Assembly (NCBI GenBank): GCA_000310025.1
Contig: FN649727.1
Coordinates: 3,402,029-3,420,341 of the forward strand
Direction of reading: 5' to 3'
Source of the DNA: Ectocarpus siliculosus
Taxonomy: Eukaryota > Sar > Phaeophyceae > Ectocarpales > Ectocarpaceae
Length of the DNA stretch: 18,313 nt
In this document: piece by piece, positions 1-9,740 of the stretch
Numbering within the stretch: the stretch's first letter is position 1
Layout of the letters: every line of letters begins with the position of its first letter
Position numbers and translations under genes: made by a program
Notes under the pieces: model-generated
Seen by the model: only the letters and a program-made list of their open reading frames with translations
Told to the model about the DNA's origin: nothing
Database searches by the model: none

Positions 1-265
1 GCACCCCCGGCCCCCCCCCACAAAGGAACCGGGGGCCCGGGGGGGGGGGGAACCCCCCCCGGGGGCCCCCCCGGGGCGGGGGGGAAAGGGGGGAGGGCCC
101 CCCCCCCCGGGCCGCCCCGGGGGCCCCGGGGGGGGGCCCGGGGCCCCCCCCCCGGGGGAACCCCCCCCCCCCCCCCCGAGAAAGCCAACCCGCGGGACCG
201 AACCCCCCCCGGGCAGGGGCCCCCCGGGGAGAGGGGGGGGGGGCCCGGGGGGGGGAAAAAAGGGG

Positions 266-300
<35 letters not shown>
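1..300. other. Low-complexity G/C homopolymer contig end, probable artefact
   Basis: Long runs of G and C with some A and not a single T in 300 bases. Natural GC-rich DNA would carry T on this strand about as often as A, so the stretch most likely reflects low-quality base calling or a bad consensus at a contig end. It holds no credible gene. It sits where the fourth and later exons of the ferrochelatase gene could lie, so nothing should be inferred from the absence of those exons here. Confidence 0.85.
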
Positions 301-303
<3 letters not shown>

Positions 304-699
304 GCCGAGCGTGAGAAACGACACGTGCGATCAGCATCAAATATCACGCAAGAAACAAGGGGATAACCGTGTCGATGGGATGCCGTTCCGGAAAAGCGGG
401 GGTTGTAACATCCAACTTTGAACTGACAGAAAGCTAACGCACGAGGAGGGCTGGGTGTAATTGATCATCATTATCAGGGGCCTAGAGCATCAGCTCACCA
501 AGACCACTCCCGGAAGAGCAAAGAACCCACCCATAACTCTACCCTGGCTGCAGTTCTTTCTCTTTGTCCGCTGGCGGTGTCGGCCACTGGTGACAACCAG
601 CCATCTTACCTAGCCCTCCTCTCGGGGTGCATATTCTCTTAACCTAGCCGCCGCCAAAAGAAAAAACCCGCACGCACCATCTACGATAACGCTTCTTAC
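301..699 (-). other. 5' part of ferrochelatase intron 3 (no exon seen)
   Basis: On the minus strand a GTAAGAAG donor at 699-692 follows ferrochelatase exon 3. The rest of this stretch shows no match to the next expected ferrochelatase block (the FSAHGxP region). Reading through the donor would meet a stop at 610-612, which supports it being intron. Nothing else was recognised here. Confidence 0.6.
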
Positions 700-3433
700 C
701 TGCACGCCCTGCATCCGCTGCTCGGGCGTGTACTCCGCCACCTCTCGGGCGATGAGGCTCGCCATCGCGTTCACGTAGCCCGGGCGGTCGTGGTACGAGG
801 GCACCACGGTGTGGACCACGTTCTTGTGGCCCCACTGCTCCGGGCGCCGGGTGAACTCCTCGTTGAGGATGCGGAGGCTCGATCCGCTCGTGGAGATGGA
901 GAACTGCGGGTACAGCGGGAGGATCACCTGCGGGGTCGCGATTTCGGGTTCCGAGCACATCGTGTGTGAGTGTAGTCAGTTGTGTTAAGCGCCCGCCGAA
1001 ACAAATCGAGGAGGGTTGCAGAGAGGGGTGGGTGCCTCCTTCAGGTGCTTGGGGAAAGACATACCCTGTTGCGACATACTTACAACATTGCCGCAAGCGA
1101 CGAGCTCTTTGAATCACAACGACGCCCGCCCATATCCTCGATCATCGCCTCTGCACTAGCACCCGCGGCATTGGCGGGTCACATGCATTCCCGCATCAAT
1201 GGCGTCAGCTAGACACCTCGTGGTTGACATCAAGGGCGTGTGAAATGAAAGGTGGGGCTGGGACAGTGAAGCCAAATGTTGACGTAAACGCTCCTTCCTC
1301 TCAGTCACTCACTCACCAAGGCATTAATCTCGTCGTCCTCGACGGCCTCCAGGGCCGCCTCTGTGAAGGGGTGCCAATACCGCATCCCCACGTAGCACTT
1401 GGTGCCGCTCAGCCCTTTCGCCTCGAGCTGGGAGGCGATGCCCTTGGCCTGCGCGTTGGTCCACGACACGATCGGCGAGCCGCCGCCGATGCTCTCGTAC
1501 GCGCTCTTGCTCTGCGGTGCCCTGGGGAGGGGGGGGGGACGGGGGATGGGCAAGGAGGGAAAGACGCCAAGGTGGGGTGTAAGCGGTAGGCGGGACGAAA
1601 GGTATACAGACAACAGTGCCGATGAGGGTGAAAAAAAGCACATACGTGTTGCAATCCAAGTAACCAAGAGAGTAGGAATATTAAATATAAGCCTATGGGC
1701 ACGTGAACGGGGGGAAGGGTGGGGGGATCCACAAAACACACCCCAAGTCTCCAACGTTGTTCCTGGACGTGACACTGCTTCCGCGGGCCACCAACCATTC
1801 AAGATAGCGCTGTGGTTTTGCTGCGTTTGCTGCACACAGTCAGTTGACACCGCTACGGACCGCCGGTGCAACCATATGTGTTTTCAGTACTATGCATATT
1901 GCTGTACCGCCGGTCACTGCTGGCTGGAGGGTGAGAGCACCATTGAAACTAAAGATGTAAAGTACAACCAAGAGTACTTGCTAGGTAATGTCTTGATGCA
2001 TGTATGCACATCGCTATACAACTAGGCCGATTGTCGCCTATCGCTTTCTGCAGTTTCCGAAAGAAAAAAAACTGCGGTATGTCAAAACGCTTGAAGCCCA
2101 GGAGACAAGTGTAGTACCGGCGATACACTGGGACGCGGCGAAATACTGCTGTTGTGCCGAAAACGTAAAACGTACCCGACACTCCGATCAGGCAGGCACT
2201 GGTTAATACCAGGTGCGAAAGGAGACGATGGGACGGCATGAGGGGGATTCGAGCTGTGTATGCCATGAATATCAACGACGCATGATGGGGGGAACTCGGC
2301 ATCCATGCACATGATATACTCTGGTACAGCAGTATCCCGACGAGCGCGTGCCAAAACAGAGGGAGGGCAAATTCAAGAGGCACAGCTTGCTGCAGCGCAA
2401 GCGGTCCATACGAAGTGGCTGTCTGCCTGTAGCATCGCGCGCAGGCAGCAGCATTGTGCTGTGTTCTTGAATTCCCGGAAACGTAAAGGTGTCGTGCAAA
2501 CCGGATGCGTATGCACGTGTACGCGGTTGCTTGCCGCGTACCGCAGCAGTAGCGCAGCAGTGACTGACTGCAAAAGACCGCAGGGTGGGTGAATGGTACG
2601 GTATAACCCGCAGGCGGCAAGTCCAGGCTGTGTCGTGGGGGCTATGCATCTGAAGACAGCAGAAGTCATCTTTACACACTTGGACACTAGCAAACGATCA
2701 GAATAGAGGCTGCCTCAGAACTGGAGGACGAGCCAATCCGGATGGACAACAATGACATCAGCATAGCAGAAAAGTAGTGCGTTGGTGCGGGTGTGAGAGG
2801 CGATGATGACAGAAAATGCTCGTGAAGATTATTCGCCCAGCAAGCGGGTGTGCAAAACGGACTGCTGTGCAATTTACCATCGAAACGTAAACAGCCTATT
2901 ACACACCTGCGGGCAGCGAGCACCGCAGCGATGGGGTTCTGCAGCCACTGCACCAGCTTCGGGAGTCGGATGATGTCCGGATCCGCGAAGAGGTTGAACA
3001 GAAAGGGCTGCACATCTTCCGGGCGCTCCGGCCCTCCGAGGTTCAAAAGGAGCACACCGAGCTTGAGCTCCTGGTCGCTGCCGAACGCCTGCGCCGCGGG
3101 AGTCGGGGCGTCCCCGCTGCTCTTCGCCCTGCCCCACTCCCAGTTCCTAGAAGACGCTACCATGCGATGGCTTGTTCTCGCCGCTGCTGCGCGCCTCCGC
3201 CCTCGAATATTGCCGCTCGTGGTGCTTGCATCAGCGGCATCCCCGCCGGCGGCGTTGCGCCGCCTTCTTTGCGCGGTGGAAGAAAATGGCGGCGATGACG
3301 CTCGAGAAGTTGTGGAATCGAAGTGACGATGCGACGACGCCGCCGAGGTCGGGGGCGCAACGAACCAGGCGCTCGCTACGGAGAGGGTGCACAGCAAGGT
3401 CGCCGCGGCCCTCATCTTCTGCTCTCGTCTCAT
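700..3433 (-). CDS. Ferrochelatase, plastid-targeted (3' part missing)
   Basis: Ferrochelatase inserts Fe2+ into protoporphyrin IX, the last step of heme synthesis. Exons on the minus strand: 3433-2907, 1521-1317 and 927-700. They join in frame (intron phases 2 and 0) to give the first 320 residues. Visible family blocks: [11 protein letters not shown] at about 126-136, [12 protein letters not shown] at about 147-158, IGGGSP at about 187-192, [13 protein letters not shown], then [15 protein letters not shown]. These follow the order of plant ferrochelatases. An in-frame TAG directly precedes the Met at 3433. A second Met at 3415 (residue 7) has A at -3 and gives a cleaner signal peptide, so it may be the real start. 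Residues 7-22 form a hydrophobic signal ending ASA|W, followed by a Ser/Arg/Ala-rich stretch to about residue 120, as expected of a heterokont bipartite plastid presequence. The catalytic-His region (FSAHGxP) and the C-terminus are not in the window. Identification is firm; exon borders are by eye. Confidence 0.93.
1522..2906 (-). other. Ferrochelatase intron 1 (1385 bases) with an internal 223-codon open frame
   Basis: The intron has a CAG|GTGTGT donor and a CCCCAG acceptor on the minus strand. It holds a sense-strand open frame at 2620-1949 with no recognisable domain; that frame is hydrophobic/Cys-rich and looks fortuitous. It also holds two copies of the dispersed TACTGCTGT/TACAGCAGTA motif (2144-2152 and 2325-2334). 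No transposase or reverse-transcriptase motif was seen. Confidence 0.75.
2315..2335. repeat. Dispersed TACAGCAGTA-type repeat copy in ferrochelatase intron 1
   Basis: TATACTCTGGTACAGCA at 2315-2331 matches TATACTCCGGTACTGCA at 15535-15551 at 15 of 17 positions, and TACAGCAGTA at 2325-2334 recurs at 15503-15512 and inside the palindrome at 16490-16509. A related TACTGCTGT lies nearby at 2144-2152. All copies are non-coding. This may be the remnant of a small dispersed element; its boundaries could not be defined. Confidence 0.45.
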
Positions 3434-4096
3434 CTAACGGGTACGGGACGAAGTGCGCGCCTGTTACCCTTCCGGTTCCGTGCCTCGGTGCGTCAGCGAA
3501 TAGGACGGGCGTTTCAGACTCTTGTGCGTCACAGACGGCGAGCACGGTGGTCGCTACGGGTCGATGAGATCGGACAAGGACGGCGGCTGCAACACGTCCC
3601 CAGCTGCGCCCTACTGACGCTAGAGCGGAAAGGCGTTGATGGCGCTGCGGAAGTGTGCGGTTCCCGGGGAGATGAGTCAAGCAATAAACCTTCGGTCACC
3701 AGTTGACAAGGCATTTTCCCATTTTTTTCAATTCGGGAGGCTCCGTGAATGGAAATGTGGAGTAGACGGCAGACGGGGAGACGGGGAGACGGGGCGGGGG
3801 CACTGTCGGGAAAAGAGGCAGCGAGAGGTCGAGCCAGCACGAGCAACGAGCAAGGAGAGCAGGAGCAAGTGTAGGACAACGGTCATAGTGGTTGTTTCGG
3901 GACGATACTGGCTGTGTACACACGTCCTTCCTCTGGGGAGCAGTGATTGGGCCGTGGAAGACGGCAGATGTTGCAGGAGCAACTTCATCGTCGACGAAAA
4001 GAAGGCACGCGACGCTGATCCCTGCCGTGAGTGCTGCTGACTAAGCTGCCGCTCTGTGTGAGCAGACAGCCTTGCTAGGAACACACCCGGACGATC
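3434..4096. promoter_or_regulatory. Divergent spacer with both promoters and 5' leaders
   Basis: This 663-bp spacer lies between the start codons of ferrochelatase (leftward) and the unknown plastid protein (rightward), so it must carry both 5' leaders and probably a shared promoter. Visible features are a short GC-box-like GGGGCGGGGG at 3791-3800 and the 8-bp tandem repeat just before it. No convincing TATA box was found for either gene. In-frame stops just upstream of both start codons (TAG directly before 3433 on the minus strand, TAG at 4076-4078 on the plus strand) argue against further upstream coding sequence. Confidence 0.6.
3773..3796. repeat. 8-bp tandem repeat, three units
   Basis: Two exact ACGGGGAG units are followed by ACGGGGCG, which has one change and merges into a G-rich GC-box-like run. 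It lies in the divergent spacer about 300 bases upstream of the rightward start codon. A regulatory role is only a guess. Confidence 0.7.
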
Positions 4097-7000
4097 ATGG
4101 GTGGTTCTCTGTCGGAAGGGCTGCTTCTGGCCTTTATGCTCTACCCGCTCAACAGCTTCAAGGTAGCTGCGTTTGTTCACCCGAAAGCAACGTTTGGATG
4201 GTCGAGTTGGACACATGACCAGTCGCGACGACTGCAGCAACCGACCTGCTGTGGAGAGCCAAGCCCTAGCAGCAGCGGTAGGCGACCAAGACAACGAGGG
4301 GAGCGGTCTTGCAACGAGGGGGTGCGAATGCAGGCGGACGCCACCGACATGGAGACGCAAGTGCCCGGCGCAGCTTCCTCGTCGCTGACCCAATTCGACA
4401 ACAGGGAGAGGTAAGCATACGAACCAACTCCGTGAAAACATGTGTCGCGCAACATATCCGGCGTAAGTCATGATCAACCCGGGGCGGCGGGGGGCGGGAG
4501 CATCAGTCTACGCTGTGGATTGTTTGACACGTCAATAGTCCATAGGTATGTTGAAACTACCGCGGTGCAACAACAGCAGCAGTAAGCGATACTGCTGCAG
4601 GCGTTGACGTCTGTATCCATTACGGCTAGGATTGTTGTGTGTTCCACGTGATATACGCGGTCGAGTCTACCCAGCAGTGTCCTACTCTGCGGTAGATGCG
4701 AGATTCGAGGTAGGGTATCTATACAGTCAGTATGCCGAAAACACACGATTGGTTGGTATACATTATGTCTCCGGCAAGCACTCCACAGATAGGGTCCACT
4801 TTCACGGTTTGAGGAAGAGCAAAGCCGCAGCTACATCAAGCTGTTTGCCTGGTTACCTATTTCTTAACCACTTTGTACTGTACCTACCGCGATACCGACA
4901 CCGAAGCAGTGTGCTACATGTATGTATTGGTAGTATCCAAGCAATACTATGTGTCCACCAGTCGACGGAAAAGGAGCTTTTTGACAGCGACATTCGTATC
5001 GCCACATTGAGCCACGATGACGGCCTTCTCCGTGAGGATAATTTGCTCAAAAATATGCAGGTTTCCCCGCCGATGTTTTCCCCATATCCCCGTGTTGACC
5101 CGAAACTAGGTTGCCATGAAATTCCACGGCATCTGTGCTTCAAATGTGAAGAACCGTCGCGAGCATGTATGCTGCGTACATCGCAAGTTTGGAATAAATT
5201 CATAGCGGCGGTGGCTGTAACCTCTAAGCACGTCTGATTCGCGCACGACATGTTGCGTTTTGCCCATTCGCGGTTTTCGGTTTTCGGTAACGCGTCAAGT
5301 GCGAACGGCACCGACTTCAGCGACGAACCAGGGATGTTTATTGTTTATTGAATCGCCGGGAAAAGAAAAGACGCACAAGTAAGCGTAAACCAGACAGCTT
5401 TCGGGCCCGTGGCCGAATAAAACACAAGTCTTCACCAAGACCTGCTTGCAGACGGGCGTCGACTTTGTATCTCACGACTTGGACATTTCGTTCTCCTTGA
5501 AAGGAGCAATACCGACCTGGGGATAGAGAGGCCCGGTCACGGAGCTCCGTTCTTCTATTGTTTCACCGTCTGGTGGGTTCTTGCCCGTGTGTACACGAAA
5601 ATCCCGTGCGTTACTCCGCACGTCCCACGGTAACTCCAATACCGAACAATAGCAGTACCGTCGGCTCAACAACCATGAGCACCACTACTTGCGTTTCTTT
5701 TGTATCCACAAGAGGGCGTGCCGACCCCGTGCCAAATGTTAAACGTTCCTCACTGCGACACCCGCCCTTTTCGGACCGTTTCGGCCGTCTCGTTTTTTTT
5801 TTTTTCTTTTGGGCAGCGCGGAGATCGACTCCTTCATGGGGGAGCTCAACTTCTGCCTCGGGCCGAGCGACAGCGTGCTGTCGGGACCGTCTCTGCTGAA
5901 GGACCTCAACACCGCCACCAACAAGATCGTCAAGAATCTGCTCATCCTCAACAGCCCAGGTCTGTCGGCCCGAAAACGAAAGTCCCAAATTCAGGAGCCT
6001 GCCTGCTTCTTGAAGCTTGAAACCGTTGCACGCCAGCATCGTGCTCGTGCAACCTGTTTGATACCGTTGCACGGCGGTATGGTGTTGATTCAAGTGCACC
6101 CTGCGGCTTGTGTTTATTACCTCTGTTAGTCGGTTGAACGCCCATGCTTTTTGGCATGCGGTCTCGTGTGGCACGCTTCTTTCCGCTGCTTCTTTTCTTT
6201 TTGAATCCGCCAATGTCTTTCGCTAAACCCTCATTCTCCCCCCCGGATCCCCCGAAGATGTTACTCACCCACTGTCCGTTGCGCTACAACAACAACAACA
6301 ACAACAACAACAACAGAGGACAGCGAGCCAGCGATGCGTGACGCTCTGAAGATAGAGGCCGACTTCGATGCGCAGCACTCGGAGTCGCCGCAATACCCGG
6401 CGGCCAAGGCGTACCTCTCGTGCGTGCGGCAGCTGGCGATCGAGGGGTGCCCCGCCGTAGAGACGCTGGACGCGCTTTCTGAGGTCTACAAGCCCGCCTT
6501 CCGCAGGTATCTACACTACAGCAGAGTACAACACATTTCCGGACTGACTCTGAAAATGTGTCCCGGTTTTCTAGATAGTCCCCACAGATTGTTGGGAACT
6601 TGGAGTTTGTGGGTGTCGGTCGTGCCTGGCGCTACGTCTACCTTGGTGCCGTGAGCCCCTATCGGTGCAATCGTTTCGCGTGTCGTATATATTCGTCCCG
6701 ATTCCTCGACGGGTGCTCGGCTCTGGCGAAATGCTGTACGGTGAAGGGGGGGAGAGGGGTATATGCGTACTCGTTGTGTCACCCATCTCGGTCGCTCCTC
6801 CTAGTTGATGCCAGTCGTTTGTCTAGCAGGTTTGTCATAAGGAATGTCTACTCGCCAGAAAGCCAGCCTCAGATTGGTGAAAGAACAACGGCGTAGATAT
6901 TGCACTAAATACTACCAAGTATTCCCATTCGTTGAGACACGGCAAGGCTTCGAGCCTGGTACAAAATTTGGCCTTCCCCTATGAGCGGGCCCGGGCCAGC

Positions 7001-9740
7001 ACTGCTGTATTGGCACTGTGTATTGTTGTGTACTACTCTTTCGTGTGTCGCGCGGCCTTGTTTTCCTGGTCGCCCGTGAGCCTTTCTGCGCGATTATCTT
7101 CTGCGTGCCCCCCTCCCCCTCCCTCGTTTTCCAACCCACACCACCTCCCTCTGGCTGCTACACGCGTCTCATCCACCCCGTCGCTCATGTCGACTCTACA
7201 CCCTCGAAGGGTCGCGGGGGCCCTCTCGGACTTCGGGTGCACCATCACCCCCGGCGACGATAGCGCCGGGAGGATAAGACCCGTGGACAAAGACATCTGT
7301 CTGTCGATCCTCGACTACGCCGTCCCCGCGCGGGAGCAGGAGGGGACCACGCCGACGAGGGCGCTCAACACGCTGGTCAACCGCGTGGTGCGCACGGTGT
7401 GCGTGGGCTCAGACGAAGATCTGCAGGTGGGTCGAGCAAGAGGGTATGAGCTTACCTACATGTGTTTTGAGTCCCTTGAAAGCGGTGATTTTGTCCAGTT
7501 CTACAAGCGGAGGTAGTTTTCCTCTCTTGATGCAACAATGGGCGAGGTTGTATGTATACCTTGGACGACCTAGCTTCAAGAGAGGGTGAAAAAAAAAGTG
7601 AGAGTTTTGTTTCGTGGACGCAAAGATGATCGAAGCGTCGGTCGAGTCTCTTGCACCGTGAAGCCTCTGTACAAGCATCATGACGGCATCGCCAACAACA
7701 ACAGCGACAACAATAACCACGACCACAAATCCTGTTGCGATATCGACAACGCTCCGCTCCGCCACGCCAGGCGCTTGCCCGGGAGATGGAATCCAAGCAC
7801 AACAAGTTCATGACCAAGTGCTTCGGGAAGGGCTCCTGGCAGGGCACCCAGGAGGACATGTTCTACCACGCCCTCGTCAACCTGGTGAAGAACGGGCTCA
7901 CCGACGAGGGGGTCCCGGCGCTGAGCGGCGCGTACCTCAACTCGTACCAGAGGCTCATGGGCATCCTGGTGCAGGAGGTGGGCACCCGGAGCACCCCGGC
8001 CAGCGAGATGGTGCTCAAGAGCTTCTTGGCGTGGGAGAGGGAGATCCGGAAGGAGCTCACGGAGCCGGCGTGGAAGGTGTGTGTGCGTGGTGGTGTTGCG
8101 GGGCTTTTTTCTCGCTCGTGCAAACGTTGACTTTTTTTTTGTTCTCGAGAGCGCGCGATGAGATTAGCTTCGCTGTCGTGGGTTACCGGCCCGTTTCTCT
8201 TCTGCTGTGACGTCGCACTCTCTTCCCCTCGGAAACGGGAAGGCTTGACTTGGTTCCGCTGGTCCGTGCGTGAGAAGGCTTGTTAGGTAGGAGGGATGTT
8301 GACGCCACACATTGGAATCGTTTTTTTCCGTTTAAATCAAACGGCGAGGAAAGCCGGGGCCACCGCCACAACCACACCACCCCAGCACCTATATCGACGC
8401 CCATCCCTCATCACGCCATTGTTGTACTACTTGCCAACCCGGCCGGCCCCGCAACCTCTCAGCCCTCACCCCCGCTGCCCCGGTTTCCTTTCTTTCCTCT
8501 CCCGCTCCTGACCAGTCGAGACCTTCGGACCTTGTGGGGTCGTGGGCGTTGAACACGTCCGGGTGGGACGGGCTCACCGACCTCCCGGTCGACAGTTCGG
8601 CGGCGGGCGGCGGCACCACCGACGGGATGGTAGACCTGGGCCTCAGCGACCTGGTGGTGTCGTTCCGCAAGGACGGCACGGTCCAGATCCCGGTGGAAAA
8701 GGGGGTGGGGCTGCAGTGGCGGGTGGAGCCCGGCCCGACGCACCTCGACACGATCTACTTCGAGATGATCCCGGCGGCACCGAAGGTGACTACTGATACT
8801 GGTATTCGCATAGGGCGAGGCGTTTCTATAGTCGTGGATGGACGGGGAGAGGGGGGGGGAGGGGGGTACGGGTACACACTTGGGGCAGAGAGTTCGGCCG
8901 CCACCTTGTTGCTTCTGAGGTAGCTGCGCGTTGCGGCCACGACGAACCGGGGGTGTGACTTTCGGCAGGGGTGTGGGGGCAAGCGTGTTGGTGCGAGGCG
9001 AACGCAAGGGTTTAGGCGCCGGGGGTGACTTGATGAGCGGAAATCGGTCAAGATTGCAGTCCTCTCGACCAAGCTCGAAAGTGAACAGAAAACCAACTGC
9101 AGACCGACTGGCCGGAATGACCGACCGAGCTTGCATGCGAGGTTCCACCACGGACCGATCAAGTGTGGAAACATTCCGCCAATTTGACAGCAAGAACAAC
9201 CCATGGATTCTTCCCACGACTGCCCTTTGACCAACAACATGTCCTGTAGAAGCGGTCAAAGTGCCACCATGTTTGCTACTGTCGAACAATTTCACACAAG
9301 TAAATACACTACAACGTGTTTCTCGTGTGTCAAACGCCAAGCACGACCCGCAGCGTCCCGATTGTAGCGGTAAAACCGTCCAACACGTGTCTGTCTGTGT
9401 CCACCTACAACCGGAAGCGGACTCACCCGTGGAAGATCTAGTGCTCTACTGGTTTCTGTGCGCACACTTACCCGCGCGTCCCCGACCCCTGTTTCGCCGC
9501 GCGCTCTGTATGGGTTTGTCGTAGGTGAAGGCGTCGTCCAAGGCGGGGGCGGGGGGGGCCACGACGCTGTCCTACACGGGGTACGTGGACCGGGGGGCTA
9601 GGATCGAGGCCAGGTTCTCGAAGCGGTTCCTCAAGATGACGGGCCGAATGACCTCGGTGGAGCGGGGGCAGGAACGGCCGTCGACTCGCTTCGCGATGCG
9701 GCTCGTGGCGAGGGGGGAGGGGATCGGACTCTTGGAGTGA
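4097..9740 (+). CDS. Unrecognised plastid-targeted protein, 551 residues, seven exons
   Basis: I do not recognise this protein. Exons 4097-4410, 5817-5959, 6317-6506, 7210-7426, 7771-8076, 8516-8785 and 9525-9740 sum to 1656 bases and form one open frame ending TGA; intron phases are 2,1,2,0,0,0. The ATG has strong context (A at -3, G at +4) and an in-frame TAG 19 bases upstream. Residues 1-25 form a hydrophobic signal ending VAA|F, a variant of the heterokont ASAF plastid-import site. About residues 105-390 look mainly helical and hydrophilic. Residues 391-551 look beta-rich: LVGSWALNTSGW, LVVSFRKDGTVQIP, LQWRVEPGPTHLDTIYFE, then YTGYVDRGARIEARFSKR. This pattern of a GxW start followed by regular strands recalls lipocalin- or PAP/fibrillin-like barrels, but that is only a resemblance. 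It is divergent from ferrochelatase and convergent with AP-3 mu. The exon 4 acceptor (AAG at 7207-7209) is the least certain join; the AG at 7079-7080 would add 43 in-frame codons. Confidence 0.8.
4576..4598. repeat. Short inverted repeat (9-bp arms, 5-base loop)
   Basis: GCAGCAGTA at 4576-4584 and TACTGCTGC at 4590-4598 are perfect reverse complements around AGCGA. The arms carry the same core as the palindrome at 16490-16509 and the single copies in other introns. It lies in intron 1 (4411-5816) of the unknown plastid gene. Confidence 0.75.
4632..5237 (+). other. 201-codon open frame inside intron 1, coding status unclear
   Basis: This unspliced frame starts ATG at 4632 and stops at 5237, wholly inside the 1406-base first intron of the plastid-protein gene and on the same strand. 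It is more AT-rich than the exons around it. No domain, signal peptide or membrane segment was recognised. A 152-codon frame overlaps it on the other strand (5311-4853), so low stop density explains both. It could be chance, a decayed element or a nested gene; chance is my first choice. Confidence 0.2.
6287..6316 (+). repeat. (CAA)9CAG microsatellite forming a 3' splice site
   Basis: Nine CAA units are followed by CAG. The AG at 6315-6316 is the predicted acceptor for exon 3 of the plastid-protein gene; it is the AG that keeps the reading frame (the codon split as G|AG). The usual pyrimidine tract is therefore replaced by the repeat, with only moderately pyrimidine-rich sequence further upstream (about 6230-6285). 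Confidence 0.85.

Noticed and set aside
1399-2025. 208-codon plus-strand open frame
   Set aside because: It runs antisense through ferrochelatase exon 2 and into its intron. The minus-strand reading has clear ferrochelatase motifs, so this is a shadow.
3728-4477. 249-codon minus-strand open frame
   Set aside because: It overlaps the divergent spacer and is antisense to exon 1 of the plastid-protein gene, with no domain and low-complexity Ser/Pro/Arg content.
8459-9340. 293-codon minus-strand open frame, the longest in the window
   Set aside because: It is antisense to exon 6 and the following intron of the plastid-protein gene. The plus-strand exon has matching phases and splice sites; the antisense translation is Pro/Arg-rich and patternless.
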